Of a stretch of 64,000 nt of DNA, positions 25,390 to 35,301 are shown in pieces (position 1 is the stretch's first letter; each line of letters begins with the position of its first letter). The DNA comes from Rhodothermales bacterium (GTDB taxonomy: Bacteria > Bacteroidota > Rhodothermia > Rhodothermales > VXPQ01): assembly GCA_951812345.1 (NCBI GenBank), contig OX638295.1, forward strand, positions 2,080,965 to 2,144,964. Reading direction: 5' to 3'. Both the position numbers and the translations under genes were made by a program. The notes under the pieces were generated by a model that saw only the letters and a program-made list of their open reading frames with translations, did no database searches and was not told the DNA's origin.

Positions 25390-28300
25390 TTAGAAATCCA
25401 CCTCAATACCGAAATTGAGCATGCGAACCTGTGGGTGATAGTTCCCAAAAAACTGTGCGGGACCCGTATCAATCTCAGGATCAAAGAAATCGATGTCTGT
25501 GAACGTTAATAAATTGGTGCCTCCAACATATACTTTCATCCTGTTCGCACCGAGTACCCCGATAAGGTCTATGGGAAGGGTATAACTGAATTGTAGCTGT
25601 TTGAGGCGTAAGTAGGATCCATTGATAAGAAATATATCTACATCCGGATCGAACCTTCCCGATGCCCTTGGCCACCTTGCCTCCTCCGCACTTACTGGAG
25701 ACAGACCAAAATCATTTTCCGGTACCATTGAATCGTATAGATGGTGCTGAAGAGCAACCCCATTAGCTGGGAACGGCTCCTCATACTCACTCCAGTCAAC
25801 ATTATAGCCGAAAAGAGCAGCACCCTGCCAGAACGTGGACAACTCGAATCCTTTCCAGCCAACACTCAGATCAAATCCGTAATTCAATCTTGGCTCAGTG
25901 CCGGAAGAAGCAAGGTACATATCCGCATCGGTGATCCTTCCATCCCCGTTTCTATCCACGACTCTTGCATCTCCTATCTGAATCGTACGATTTGCTTGAC
26001 CGTCAATATCCGCCCAATTATCGATTTCGTCCTGGGACGTAAAAAGCCCATCCGATTCAAGGTAAAATTGCTGCACAAATTGACTACCATAATGATATCT
26101 CATGTCTTGCGGTGGCCGGCCAATTCTAGTTCCTAATCGCTCGGCTTCTTTATTGACGAAATTTGGCTCGTCTGTAAATTTTATTTCTTCCTCGTGAATT
26201 CCAAGAACACCACCAATCGAATACGTCCAACCGCCTTGAATCGCATTGGTATGGCGTAGACTTAAATCGAACCCTCTGTTTTGAAATTCCTGGAAATTTT
26301 GTAGAGGCAATTCTGCTCCTACGATAGGCGGAACCTCTAATATGCGCCGACCTAATATGTCGAAGCGGTCTCGTTTAAAGACATCAAAGCTGCCTGCTAA
26401 TAACCCATCCCATAAAACGGCGTCTAAACCGAAATTTATGGAGTTCATTTTTTCCCATGTAATATCCGGGTTGGGAATCCCATCACTGGCGATTGTTCGC
26501 AGGACGGTCTTACCATCGAAAACAACAAAATCATCGAACGAATAGGTTTGGAGGAACTGGAAGTTGCCGGCTCCATCAAACCCAAGCCGTCCCCAGGAAG
26601 CCCGAAGCTTTAAGTCCGTCAGGAAATCAAACGTATCACTATTCTGTAAAAAGGATTCTTCTGTTACATTCCATGCCCCGGAAACAGCGGGGAAGAACCC
26701 CCACCGACTATCCTTCGGGAACCGGGCAGAGCCATCATATCTGGCGTTTACTTCAACATTATATTTATCGGCATAACTGTAGCTAATTCTACTAATATGG
26801 CCCATTCTTTTATTCCCTTCTACGAAATCACTATTGAATTGCTGACTCTGAGGCCCTGCGATCAATTGTGGAATCTGGAACTGAAATTGCTCACGTCTTG
26901 CATCAAACCTTCGGAAGTCTTCCTCGATATATTCAAACACATACATACTTCTTAACGTATGATTCGCCCCAAATGAATGATTCCCCTCCAAAAAATACTG
27001 CGCGTTCAACCTTTCGGCCTGAGTACTTCTTCGTACGACCCGTGTATCTCTATTAAGCGCACGGACAAACTCATGCTCTTGCGTCTGGGCATTGAACCGA
27101 AATTCAGGGGCTCTTTTTTGAAACATCTTGTCTTCTATATTAGACTTTTGATAATTAAAAACCGCCCTTGTTCTTAATCCCAAGCCAAGATCATATTCAC
27201 CGCCGAGCTTAACATCAGAAAACTCGTTTATATACTCCAGAGAACCGCCAATATCTGCATCCGCTAAATTCAAAGGATTTACAGTTTGTCCTGCAGGCGC
27301 GCCTCTTGGATTATTTAGATGCCCACCAGGAAGTTCTACTATCGAATGAAATGGACGCCAACGTAGGCTACGGGCGAAAATTCCCTGCCCCTGTGACCAA
27401 TCTGTACCCTCAAATTGGTTCCTTGGACCGTAGAAATCTTGTCGATTAAAACTCATATCAAGGCTAAGATCAAACCGTTCTGTAGCCTCAATATCAACGT
27501 TTCCACGAACAGTATAGCGGTCATAACGAGTATCTGTTTCACCAGTGACATCGCGTTCCATGCCCGTTTGGCCGAACCAGCTCCCGGACACATAATAAAG
27601 TACACGGTCACTTCCTCCTCTGAGAGATAAATTATGAGTCGTCATCGGCGCGTTATCACGAATAGCCAAATCAAACATATCTACACTTGGATAATTTTCA
27701 GGATCTGATCCATCATTAAATTGCCTGAACAGCTCGACCGTCTCATGGGACCAATTAAGATCTCGACCGTTATCAAGAAGCTCGATGTTATACAAGGCCA
27801 TGTGTTGCCAGGAGGGAATCGCGTCGGGGACCACTGTCAAACTTTGAAGACCTACCTCTGCTCTGTAAGATAACTGAATGTCTCCAGGAGTTCCACGTTT
27901 GGTTTCAACAAGGACAACACCATTTCCAGCTCTTGCTCCATAAACAGCTGCGCCTGCAGCATCTCTCAGTATATTTATTTCTGCTATGTCGTTAGGATTC
28001 AAGTCTTCAAAAACCGACTTGTCAACAGGCAATCCATCAACAATAAAAAGAGGTTCGCCAAATCCACGTATATTGATATTAGTCTTATTATCACCAGGTT
28101 GGCCATTCCGATTTTTAATAACAACTCCCGCGACTCGACCTTGCAAGGCCTGCCCTACAGTTGGCGTTGCAACCCTGACTAAATCTTCCGGATTTGCTCT
28201 GCCAATACTTCCGGTTACCTGAGCTCTTCTTTGCTCACCGTACCCGACGACGAGCACATCCCCCAGGCCCGTGACGGTAGGTAGCAGCGCCACATCGACG

Positions 28301-28593
28301 ACGCTTCTTCCCGCTATGGCAACCTCTTGGGTTTCGTAGCCGATAAAGGAAAACACCAGCGTGTCGCTAAGCGAAGGGACTGCGAGTGAATAGCGACCCT
28401 CGCCATCGGTCGCCGTGCCGACGGTCGTGCCCTGGATCGAAACATTCACCCCCGGCAGCGTGGCTCCCGTCTCGCCGTCCACTACACTGCCTTCGACTTC
28501 CGGCATCGATTGACTGCTGGCCGTTGGGGCGAAACCAGCCAGCATAATCATGGAGAGAATGAGGGCTCCAGGGATTTTCGTAAGCGCGTTCAT
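25390..28593 (-). CDS. SusC/RagA-family TonB-dependent outer-membrane receptor
   Basis: 1067 residues. Signal peptide, then a carboxypeptidase-regulatory-like domain (VEGSVVDGETGATLPGVNVSIQG, residues about 33-110), the TonB-box region VLVVGYGEQRR, the plug (INIRGFGEPLFIVDGLPVDKSVFEDLNPNDIAEINILRDAAGAAVYGARAGNGVVLVETKRG) and a 22-strand barrel ending in the aromatic-terminated NFGIEVDF. It transports an oligosaccharide across the outer membrane together with the SusD protein encoded next. It is AT-richer than the flanking dehydrogenase gene, hinting at acquisition by transfer. The glycan is unknown. Confidence 0.95.
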   Translation of the reverse strand: MNALTKIPGALILSMIMLAGFAPTASSQSMPEVEGSVVDGETGATLPGVNVSIQGTTVGTATDGEGRYSLAVPSLSDTLVFSFIGYETQEVAIAGRSVVDVALLPTVTGLGDVLVVGYGEQRRAQVTGSIGRANPEDLVRVATPTVGQALQGRVAGVVIKNRNGQPGDNKTNINIRGFGEPLFIVDGLPVDKSVFEDLNPNDIAEINILRDAAGAAVYGARAGNGVVLVETKRGTPGDIQLSYRAEVGLQSLTVVPDAIPSWQHMALYNIELLDNGRDLNWSHETVELFRQFNDGSDPENYPSVDMFDLAIRDNAPMTTHNLSLRGGSDRVLYYVSGSWFGQTGMERDVTGETDTRYDRYTVRGNVDIEATERFDLSLDMSFNRQDFYGPRNQFEGTDWSQGQGIFARSLRWRPFHSIVELPGGHLNNPRGAPAGQTVNPLNLADADIGGSLEYINEFSDVKLGGEYDLGLGLRTRAVFNYQKSNIEDKMFQKRAPEFRFNAQTQEHEFVRALNRDTRVVRRSTQAERLNAQYFLEGNHSFGANHTLRSMYVFEYIEEDFRRFDARREQFQFQIPQLIAGPQSQQFNSDFVEGNKRMGHISRISYSYADKYNVEVNARYDGSARFPKDSRWGFFPAVSGAWNVTEESFLQNSDTFDFLTDLKLRASWGRLGFDGAGNFQFLQTYSFDDFVVFDGKTVLRTIASDGIPNPDITWEKMNSINFGLDAVLWDGLLAGSFDVFKRDRFDILGRRILEVPPIVGAELPLQNFQEFQNRGFDLSLRHTNAIQGGWTYSIGGVLGIHEEEIKFTDEPNFVNKEAERLGTRIGRPPQDMRYHYGSQFVQQFYLESDGLFTSQDEIDNWADIDGQANRTIQIGDARVVDRNGDGRITDADMYLASSGTEPRLNYGFDLSVGWKGFELSTFWQGAALFGYNVDWSEYEEPFPANGVALQHHLYDSMVPENDFGLSPVSAEEARWPRASGRFDPDVDIFLINGSYLRLKQLQFSYTLPIDLIGVLGANRMKVYVGGTNLLTFTDIDFFDPEIDTGPAQFFGNYHPQVRMLNFGIEVDF

Positions 28594-28882
28594 TGCCGTA
28601 TCAGCGTTTTGTTAGAATAATTCCCGCAGTTTGATAACGAAAGGTTGGCTACGCCACTGCCTGCATTTCTGCAGGGTATGAAGGCCCGGGGGCTTTCGTC
28701 GCTGCCCATGCCCAAGTGGGGCGTGAACAGCACGAACAGCCGTGTTTTTGCAGTGCTGTATTCGGTGTGTACACCGTGTACTGCGCTGGGTATAGTGTAT
28801 GACTTAAGTACCTCAAAGTCAAGGCAAGGATAGAATTTTTTTTATCCCGCTATTTTCCGCCTTCCTTGAGGGAACGACCCCG
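28594..28882. promoter_or_regulatory. susC upstream region with a GTGTACAC palindrome
   Basis: The palindrome GTGTACAC lies at 28767-28774, inside CGGTG...CACCG outer arms, with a second GTGTAC at 28776. The same type of site occurs near the SMP-30, MFS/cupin and regulator genes. A poly-T run at about 28835-28843 follows the dehydrogenase stop and may help end its transcription. No gene is visible. Confidence 0.45.
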
Positions 28883-29917
28883 TCAATCCACAGGGATGAA
28901 CAGCGTTTTGACGCCACGCCGCCGCTCGAACCCCTCGAAGGCCTGCTCCCACTCGGTTACTTCATGGATATCGGTGATGAGCGGCTTCGTGCGCACCTGC
29001 CCGGTTTGCAACAACTGCAACGCGCGCAGCCAGGCGGCGGGTACGCTCGCGTTGCTTCCGGTAACGACAAGCTCCTTGTAGCACACCTGGTCAAGGTCCC
29101 ATGCGACCGGTTTGCCGAAAAGACCGATCTGCACATACCGCCCCCCTCGGCGAACAAGGTCCAGCAACCCCGCAGCGGCAGGTCCTGCGCCCGAGCATTC
29201 GTACACCACGTCGGCCCCCATTCTTTCGGGCGTGATGCCGGCAACGAGCTCCGAAGGATTATCGCGCTGCACGTTTACGATGTGGTCGGCTCCGAACGAG
29301 CGGGCCATGTCCAGGCGGTGCCTGTCGCTGTCCGTGCCGAGCATGACCACCGTCGCACCGGCCGCCTTGATCACCTGCAACGTAAGCAGGCCGATGGCGC
29401 CCGGGCCCGCCACGATCGCTACATCGCCGGGAGACACCGTCGGAGTGCTCGAAACGCCGTGGACCACGCATGCAAGCGGCTCGGTCAGGGCGCCGGCGTG
29501 AAAATCCACATTATCCGGCAAGACATGGATGTTGGAAGCCGGCACGATCACGTACCGGGTGAATCCTCCGTTGACCGCAGAACCGATCGACAGGCGATCA
29601 AGACACAGGTTGGCGCGGCCGGTGCGGCAATAGCGGCATGCGTCACACGTGGAAAAATAGGTCTCGGTCGTTACGCGAAGGCCCGGCGCCAAATGATCCA
29701 CATCGTCTCCGGCATCCACAATTTCCCCCGCCACCTCGTGTCCGAGCACGACGGGAGGCCGCGATGCAAATTCGTCCTTATATATATGCAGGTCCGTGCC
29801 GCAGATACCGGCAGCCTGTACACGAATCTTGACCTGTCCGGGAGCCGGGTCGGGTTCGGGAATATCACGGAGTTCGATATGCCCCACGCCCGGCGCCACC
29901 TTCATTACGGCTTTCAT
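28883..29917 (-). CDS. Zinc-dependent alcohol/sugar-alcohol dehydrogenase
   Basis: 344-residue medium-chain dehydrogenase. Catalytic-zinc motifs are GICGTDLH and GHEVAGEI; the structural-zinc motif is [15 protein letters not shown], four Cys; the Rossmann motif is [14 protein letters not shown] followed by [14 protein letters not shown], whose Asp favours NAD. This fits the threonine-3-dehydrogenase/iditol-dehydrogenase branch, and I expect a sugar or polyol substrate. It is divergent from the IolA-type gene and upstream of susC on the same strand. A copy of its 3' end survives at 1860-1910. Confidence 0.9.
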   Translation of the reverse strand: MKAVMKVAPGVGHIELRDIPEPDPAPGQVKIRVQAAGICGTDLHIYKDEFASRPPVVLGHEVAGEIVDAGDDVDHLAPGLRVTTETYFSTCDACRYCRTGRANLCLDRLSIGSAVNGGFTRYVIVPASNIHVLPDNVDFHAGALTEPLACVVHGVSSTPTVSPGDVAIVAGPGAIGLLTLQVIKAAGATVVMLGTDSDRHRLDMARSFGADHIVNVQRDNPSELVAGITPERMGADVVYECSGAGPAAAGLLDLVRRGGRYVQIGLFGKPVAWDLDQVCYKELVVTGSNASVPAAWLRALQLLQTGQVRTKPLITDIHEVTEWEQAFEGFERRRGVKTLFIPVD

Positions 29918-30116
29918 GGCAACCGTTTCGTTCAGCGTCTGTCCACGGGGCGATTGCCCCCGCGCATTGGCCCTTACTTACATACCGCCTGAAAACCGGG
30001 TTCCGTCCTGCCCGACAAGGACGCCTTCGCAAGATATAGATAAAGGAACCCGGAAGCCATTCGCCGGATTTACCCTTTGCGGCGCCGGTTACGCGCTGCG
30101 GGCCTGCCACATTGCT

Positions 30117-30181
30117 TCGTCATTCCTTGCCAGCGGACCCCTCTCAGCCTCTGAGCTTTGCGGACGTAATCAGAGTATCCT
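30117..30181. repeat. Dispersed island repeat, full-length copy A
   Basis: About 65 bases beginning CGTCATTCCTTGCCAGCG and ending TAATCAGAGTATCC, with a small hairpin CTCAG-CCT-CTGAG inside. It matches the copy at 45824-45887 with about five differences. It ends 29 bases before the IolA-type start. On the minus strand it carries AAGGA followed by ATG, as at 45828, but here the following frame stops after 17 codons. Confidence 0.7.
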
Positions 30182-30210
30182 TTTTCATAAAATATTCTCG
30201 CTCTGACGCT

Positions 30211-31686
30211 ATGCCTCCTATTCCGCTCCACCATTATATCGAAGGCGATTGGCGCCTCCGCCGGGAAAGCCGCCTGCTGGATGTGATCAACCCGGCCACT
30301 GCTGTGCCGCTGGCGCGGGTTCCCTTCTCCTCGAAGGAAGAGGTAGACCATGCCGTGCAGGCGGCGCACAAGGCATTCCCTGCATGGCGGGCTACGCCGA
30401 TCACGGAACGTATACAACACCTTTTCCGGCTCAAGCAACTGCTGGAAGAACACGTCGAAGACCTTGCCCGAACCATCACGAACGAATGCGGCAAGACCTT
30501 CCGGGAAAGCCTGGGCGAGCTCCGGCGCGGCATCGAAAACGTGGAGGTGGCCATCGGAACGCCCATACTCATGCAGGGCGTGAACAACGAGGACATTGCG
30601 CGCGGCATCGACGAGCACATGATCCGGCAACCGCTGGGCGTGACCACGGCCATCACCCCGTTCAATTTCCCGGGCATGATTCCCTTGTGGTTTCTGCCCT
30701 ACGCCGTCGCCACCGGCAATTGCTTCATCCTGAAGCCGAGCGAGCGCGTCCCCATGACCAGCGCCCGATTATTCGACCTGATCGACCAATGCGGCTTTCC
30801 GCCGGGTGTGCTGCAACTCGTCCATGGGGGCAAGGACACGGTCGATGCGCTCCTCGATCATCCGCTGGTGCGCGCTGTGAGTTTCGTAGGATCGACGCCG
30901 GTGGCGCGCTATGTCTATGGGAGAGCATCCGCTTCAGGGAAACGCGCCCAGTGCCAGGGAGGCGCCAAAAACCCGGTAGTGATCATGCCGGATGCGGACA
31001 TGGACATGACCACGCAGATCATGGCCGATTCCGCGTTTGGCTGCGCCGGACAGCGCTGCCTCGCCGCTTCCGTAGCCGTAACGGTAGGCAGCGCAGGCAA
31101 GGAATTTACCGAACGGATTGCGGAGGCCGCCGCATCCCGCCGGGTGGGCTACGGTCTGGACGAAGACGCACAAATGGGGCCGGTGATTTCCGAGCAAAGC
31201 AGGAAGCGCATCGAGGGGCTCATCGAAACAGGCGCCAAAGAGGGCGCCCGACTGGTCGTGGATGGCCGGGGCAGGCATGTCGGGGGCTACGAAGACGGGT
31301 ATTTTCTTTTTCCCTCCGTGCTTGCGGACATTCCCCCGGCAAGCACGCTGTCCCGGATCGAAGTCTTCGGCCCGGTGCTGAGTCTCTCCCATGTCGAGAC
31401 CCTCGACGAGGCCATCCGGTTCGTAAATGACCGTCCCTACGGAAACATGGCCTGCATCTTCACAAGCAGCGGAGCGAGCGCCCGGCAATTCCGCCACGAA
31501 GCGGACGCCGGCAACATCGGCGTCAACATCGGCGTGGCCGCCCCGATGGCCTTTTTCCCGTTCAGCGGCTGGAACGAAAGTTTCTTCGGGGACTTGCATG
31601 CGCAGTCCCGGCACGGCGTCGAGTTCTACACACAAACGAAAGTGGTGGTGGAACGCTGGCCGAGCGAATGGACCCGCACCTTCTGA
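30211..31686 (+). CDS. iolA: CoA-acylating methylmalonate/malonate-semialdehyde dehydrogenase
   Basis: 491-residue aldehyde dehydrogenase of the MmsA/IolA group, which converts malonate semialdehyde to acetyl-CoA or methylmalonate semialdehyde to propionyl-CoA. Visible signatures are [20 protein letters not shown], the catalytic Cys283 in GCAGQRCLA, and [20 protein letters not shown], a C-terminal hallmark of this group. The ATG at 30211 ([14 protein letters not shown]) matches the family start; an upstream extension runs through a repeat. It leads a plus-strand operon with the IolC and LacD-like genes, so the inositol role is favoured over valine breakdown. Confidence 0.9.
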   Translation: MPPIPLHHYIEGDWRLRRESRLLDVINPATAVPLARVPFSSKEEVDHAVQAAHKAFPAWRATPITERIQHLFRLKQLLEEHVEDLARTITNECGKTFRESLGELRRGIENVEVAIGTPILMQGVNNEDIARGIDEHMIRQPLGVTTAITPFNFPGMIPLWFLPYAVATGNCFILKPSERVPMTSARLFDLIDQCGFPPGVLQLVHGGKDTVDALLDHPLVRAVSFVGSTPVARYVYGRASASGKRAQCQGGAKNPVVIMPDADMDMTTQIMADSAFGCAGQRCLAASVAVTVGSAGKEFTERIAEAAASRRVGYGLDEDAQMGPVISEQSRKRIEGLIETGAKEGARLVVDGRGRHVGGYEDGYFLFPSVLADIPPASTLSRIEVFGPVLSLSHVETLDEAIRFVNDRPYGNMACIFTSSGASARQFRHEADAGNIGVNIGVAAPMAFFPFSGWNESFFGDLHAQSRHGVEFYTQTKVVVERWPSEWTRTF

Positions 31687-31710
31687 TTCTCCAATCTCCC
31701 CGGTCAGGGC

Positions 31711-32670
31711 ATGCCCGAACGAACTTTTGACGTTATCAGCCTGGGGCGGCTGGCGATCGACCTGTACGCCGACGAGATCGGCGTGGAACTGTCCCGCGTA
31801 CGGCATTTCAGCGTCTATGCGGGCGGATGCCCCACCAACTTCGCCACCGGCGCGGCGCGACTGGGCCTGCGTGTAGCGATGGCGTCCCGGATCGGCACGG
31901 ACGGCTTGAGTGACGGCCTGGTCGACTTCCTGACGAACGAAGGGGTCGATACCCGGTATGTCGTACGCGATCCGGAGCACTTGACAGGACTGGCTTTTCT
32001 AAGCATCCTCCCTCCTGACACGTTCCCGCTCGTTTACTACCGCCCCGATCCAGCCGACATGCACATGACGGCAGAGGATATCGCCCCCATCGCTTTCGAC
32101 GATACGAAGGGGCTGTTCGTGGCCGGATCCCGGTTCAGCGGCGAACCCGCCCGCAGCACATCGCTGGGCGCTATGGAGCTCGCCCGCGCGGCAGGGGCGG
32201 AAATTATCCTCGATATAGACCGACGGCCCACGCTCTGGGCAGACCTTGACGCCTTCGGCGAACACCTTCGCAAGGCCCTCCCCCTTGTGGACATCGCCAT
32301 CGGGACCGAGGACGAAATCACCGCCGCCGCCGACCGGCCAAGCGTCGAGAAGGCCGTACCCGTACTGCTCGACCTCGTGCAACGCGCCGTCGCCGTAAAG
32401 CGCGGTCAGGACGGTTCGGAAGTGTATGCCAAAGACGGGGGCGTACACCGCGCCGCGCCGTTTTCCGTGGAGGTGCTCAATGTACTTGGCGCCGGAGACG
32501 CCTGGGCCGCCGGATTCGTCTACGCCTTTTTGCAGGGATGGACCTGGGAAAAATGCGCCCGGTTCGGCAACGCTACCGGAGCGATCGTCGTGACGCGCCA
32601 CGCCTGCGCGAACGACATGCCCACGCGCGAAGAAGCCGCTTCCTTTATCGAGGAGCAAGGGGGATTCTAA
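31711..32670 (+). CDS. iolC: 5-dehydro-2-deoxygluconokinase (PfkB family)
   Basis: 319-residue ribokinase-fold kinase. The sequence GGCPTNFATGAARLGLRVAMASRIGTDGLSDGLVDFL and the region FPLVYYRPDPADMHMTAEDI are typical of IolC. The PfkB active-site motif appears as VLGAGDAWAAGF, with Asp as catalytic base. The expected product is 5-dehydro-2-deoxygluconate 6-phosphate. It follows the IolA-type gene by 24 bases and its TAA overlaps the ATG of the aldolase gene. Other acid-sugar kinases are possible, but the neighbours agree with inositol catabolism. Confidence 0.85.
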   Translation: MPERTFDVISLGRLAIDLYADEIGVELSRVRHFSVYAGGCPTNFATGAARLGLRVAMASRIGTDGLSDGLVDFLTNEGVDTRYVVRDPEHLTGLAFLSILPPDTFPLVYYRPDPADMHMTAEDIAPIAFDDTKGLFVAGSRFSGEPARSTSLGAMELARAAGAEIILDIDRRPTLWADLDAFGEHLRKALPLVDIAIGTEDEITAAADRPSVEKAVPVLLDLVQRAVAVKRGQDGSEVYAKDGGVHRAAPFSVEVLNVLGAGDAWAAGFVYAFLQGWTWEKCARFGNATGAIVVTRHACANDMPTREEAASFIEEQGGF

Positions 32671-33677
32671 TGGGGACAGCACCCATTCGGGCAGACCGGA
32701 CAGGCCGGGCAGACCGCAAGGACGAAAGCCATAAGGACCGGCCCGCGGCGCGCCTTGCGATCGAGCAACATTTGACCCGGTGCGCGGGGGAGGCGGGTGT
32801 GTTTACCGTACTCGCCATCGATCACCGGGCCAATCTCGCAGAGGATATGGCGAAGGCGCGGGGCCGCCCGACAAGCAAGCAAGACATGTTGGCGTTCAAA
32901 CGGGCGGCGATCCACGGACTTGCCGGTTCGTACGACGCCGTACTGGCCGATCCGGAGTACGGCTTCCCCGCACTGGCGGACCCTGCACTAACGAACAATC
33001 CCGGCAACCCCGAACGCGAATCCGGCCTCCTTGCCCCCCTGGAGGTCACCAACTACAGCGCGCATCCAAGCCGGCGGGAAACGGTATTCATCGAAAACTG
33101 GGGGGTAGAAGGCATCGTCCGTTCCGGGGGCAATGGCGCAAAATTGCTGCTCTTTTTTCACCCGGAGTCCGCGCGCGCCGCCGCGCAAACGGAAGGGGTC
33201 GACCGGATTGGAGCGGAGTGCCGCGCCCGGGGCCTGCCCTTCTTTCTGGAACCGGTGGCCTGCTCGCTCGACCCCGACCAGCCGCTTTCCAACGAGGAAC
33301 GCATACAGGTCGTAGTAGAAACCGCCCGGCATTTCTCGCAGCGCAGCGTGGATGTGCTCAAGCTGCCGTTCCCTGTGAACCCCGATGCGGACCCGGACGC
33401 CTGGGAACCGGCCCTCCAGGCGCTCGACGCGGCCTGCGCGGTCCCGTGGACGTTGTTGAGCGGGGGCGTACCGTTCGAATTGTTCGCCAAACAGGCGGAA
33501 GCAGCGTGCCGGGCGGGCGCCAGCGGAGTCATCGCGGGGCGGGCCGTCTGGGGCGAAGGCGTAGCGCTGGAAGGCGATGCCCTGGACGATTTCATACAGA
33601 CCACCGCCCGCCAGCGCATGGAAACGCTTGCTGCGCTGTGCAACCGGTACGGGACCCCGTGGCATGACCGGTCGTAA
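32670..33677 (+). CDS. LacD-type class I aldolase
   Basis: 335 residues from the ATG in the TAATG overlap with iolC; the longer in-frame extension upstream is antisense-like filler. Recognisable parts are VFTVLAIDHRANLAEDM, AKLLLFFHPE, LPFFLEPVACSLD, the probable Schiff-base lysine in DVLKLPFPV, and PWTLLSGGVPFELF with SGVIAGRAVWGEG. This is the tagatose-1,6-bisphosphate/sulfofructose-1-phosphate aldolase superfamily. By position it would cleave the IolC product into DHAP and malonate semialdehyde, a job usually done by IolJ (class II) or a DUF2090 domain. That role is inference. Confidence 0.8.
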   Translation: MGTAPIRADRTGRADRKDESHKDRPAARLAIEQHLTRCAGEAGVFTVLAIDHRANLAEDMAKARGRPTSKQDMLAFKRAAIHGLAGSYDAVLADPEYGFPALADPALTNNPGNPERESGLLAPLEVTNYSAHPSRRETVFIENWGVEGIVRSGGNGAKLLLFFHPESARAAAQTEGVDRIGAECRARGLPFFLEPVACSLDPDQPLSNEERIQVVVETARHFSQRSVDVLKLPFPVNPDADPDAWEPALQALDAACAVPWTLLSGGVPFELFAKQAEAACRAGASGVIAGRAVWGEGVALEGDALDDFIQTTARQRMETLAALCNRYGTPWHDRS

Positions 33678-33884
33678 CGCCCCGAACTGCCTGCAACATG
33701 GTATGCGCCCGACAGGTAAGCAGGCGACCCGGAAGCGGACATTGTCATGGCGGCCGGCGCACCGGCTACGCGGGCATTCCCCGACATGCAAAGGATCCTT
33801 CGACGAGGATGACCCGGCGCGCTCGGGCGCGTTGCATCGGGGCAGGCCATTTGCAAAACACCGGCCCTGCGCTCATTTTGCACC

Positions 33885-33901
33885 CTTAATCAGAGTATCC
33901 T
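33885..33901. repeat. Dispersed island repeat, core-only copy
   Basis: CTTAATCAGAGTATCCT, the 3' core of the repeat at 30117-30181, abuts the UxaE start codon. The 225-base gap before it (33678-33902) shows no gene. Confidence 0.65.
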
Positions 33902-33902
33902 A

Positions 33903-35291
33903 ATGTCAATCCGTAACAGAATGGCGACGCAAAACTCCTTCACCATCATCCGGCGCGGCGCAGAACGCTTGCTGCACATCGCCGGAGAGGCGCCGGACGG
34001 ATTCCGGGGCGAGGCCGTCGCAGACGGGCTGCATTGCCCGCTCAATGCCCACAATGCCGACATCCTTCGGAAAGCCCTCCCTTGGACGGCGCCGGAACTC
34101 GTGGGCCTGCGCAAATCGTTCGGGTTCGGAGACCGGCTGGGCATCGCCACGCCCGGACACCTCGACGCCCTCGAAACCATGCCGGAAAGCGGCTTCTTTC
34201 CGGTCCTCCCGCAGCAATCCATGCGTGAAATGGCGCGCGCCCGGCGCAGTCCTCAACAGGTGATGGACGACGTCGCCTGGGCCGTGCTCGAAACCGGATA
34301 CCGGGGCGGGTTCGGCTGCGACGCGGACCACGTCAAGACCGAGGAGGAAATCGACCGGTGCATCGACGCGGGCTTCATCGGCTTCACGCTCGACCCGGGG
34401 CAATATGTGTGCGCCGCCGCCGATACGGACGACGCCGCCGCGCTGCAAAAACATCTGGCCGACCTGCCCTGGGATGTCCTGCAAAGCAATCCGAAGGATC
34501 ATCGCAGGCGCTATGCGACAAGGCAAGCGTCAGGGAATGCGTTCTCCGAAGAGGCCTACCTGCGGGCCGCGGTCAAGTACGGCGCAGCGATTGCGCACAC
34601 GGCCCGGCTCCATGCGCACCTGCGCAGCCGATTCGGCGCAGCCCCCTTCGATCTCGAAGTCTCGGTCGACGAAACGGATACGCCCACCACTCCCGAGCAG
34701 CACCGCTTTATTACGCTGGAGTTGCAGAGGCTCGGAATCGACTTTATCGGCCTTGCCCCCCGGTTCGTCGGGGACTTTTACAAGGGCGTGGATTATGTGG
34801 GCGATGTGGATGCTTTCGACAAGGACTACGCCACGCATGCCGCTATTGCGGAAGAACTCGGCCCCTACAAATTGAGCGTGCATTCCGGCAGCGACAAACT
34901 GGCCATCTACCCGTACATCCAGCGGCGCACGCCGGACTACGTCCACGTCAAAACCTCCGGCACCAGTTGGCTGGAGGCGTTGCGCGTCCTCGCGAAGTGC
35001 GCGCCCGGCCTCTTCCGCCGCATTCTGGATATGGCCGTGGACGGGTACGCCGCGAACCGCCAGAGTTATCATCTCGACGGGCGCACCGAACGGATCCCGG
35101 ACGTGGACGACGGCGCGCTGCCGACGCTGCTCGACGACCATCACGCCCGGCAGGTCGTTCACGTGGCGTTCGGCCCCGTCCTCGAAACACACTACGACGA
35201 AGTGTACGCGGCGCTCGCCGAACACGCCGAGGCGCACCGGGAAGGCGTCCGGCGGCATTTCGAGAAGCATCTGGCGCCGTTTCGGGGGTAG
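33903..35291 (+). CDS. uxaE: Tagaturonate epimerase family protein
   Basis: 462 residues; UxaE-type enzymes interconvert D-tagaturonate and D-fructuronate in a variant hexuronate pathway. Strong family segments are SFGFGDRLGIATPGHLDAL, LPQQSMREMARARRSPQQVMDDVAWAV, GGFGCDADHVKTEEEIDRCIDAGF, EVSVDETDTPTTPEQHRFI, APRFVGDFYKGVDYVGD and SVHSGSDKLAIYPYI. The second ATG at 33921 (MATQNSF) may be the true start, because the first directly abuts a repeat core. It converges with lutC, 10 bases apart. UxaC, UxaB and KDG enzymes are not in the window. Confidence 0.85.
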   Translation: MSIRNRMATQNSFTIIRRGAERLLHIAGEAPDGFRGEAVADGLHCPLNAHNADILRKALPWTAPELVGLRKSFGFGDRLGIATPGHLDALETMPESGFFPVLPQQSMREMARARRSPQQVMDDVAWAVLETGYRGGFGCDADHVKTEEEIDRCIDAGFIGFTLDPGQYVCAAADTDDAAALQKHLADLPWDVLQSNPKDHRRRYATRQASGNAFSEEAYLRAAVKYGAAIAHTARLHAHLRSRFGAAPFDLEVSVDETDTPTTPEQHRFITLELQRLGIDFIGLAPRFVGDFYKGVDYVGDVDAFDKDYATHAAIAEELGPYKLSVHSGSDKLAIYPYIQRRTPDYVHVKTSGTSWLEALRVLAKCAPGLFRRILDMAVDGYAANRQSYHLDGRTERIPDVDDGALPTLLDDHHARQVVHVAFGPVLETHYDEVYAALAEHAEAHREGVRRHFEKHLAPFRG

Positions 35292-35301
35292 CCAGCCCGA
35301 C

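Noticed and set aside
32670-33677. Sulfofructose-1-phosphate aldolase of sulfoquinovose breakdown
   Set aside because: Same superfamily, but the coupled kinase is IolC-like and no sulfoquinovosidase, isomerase or sulfolactaldehyde reductase is nearby.
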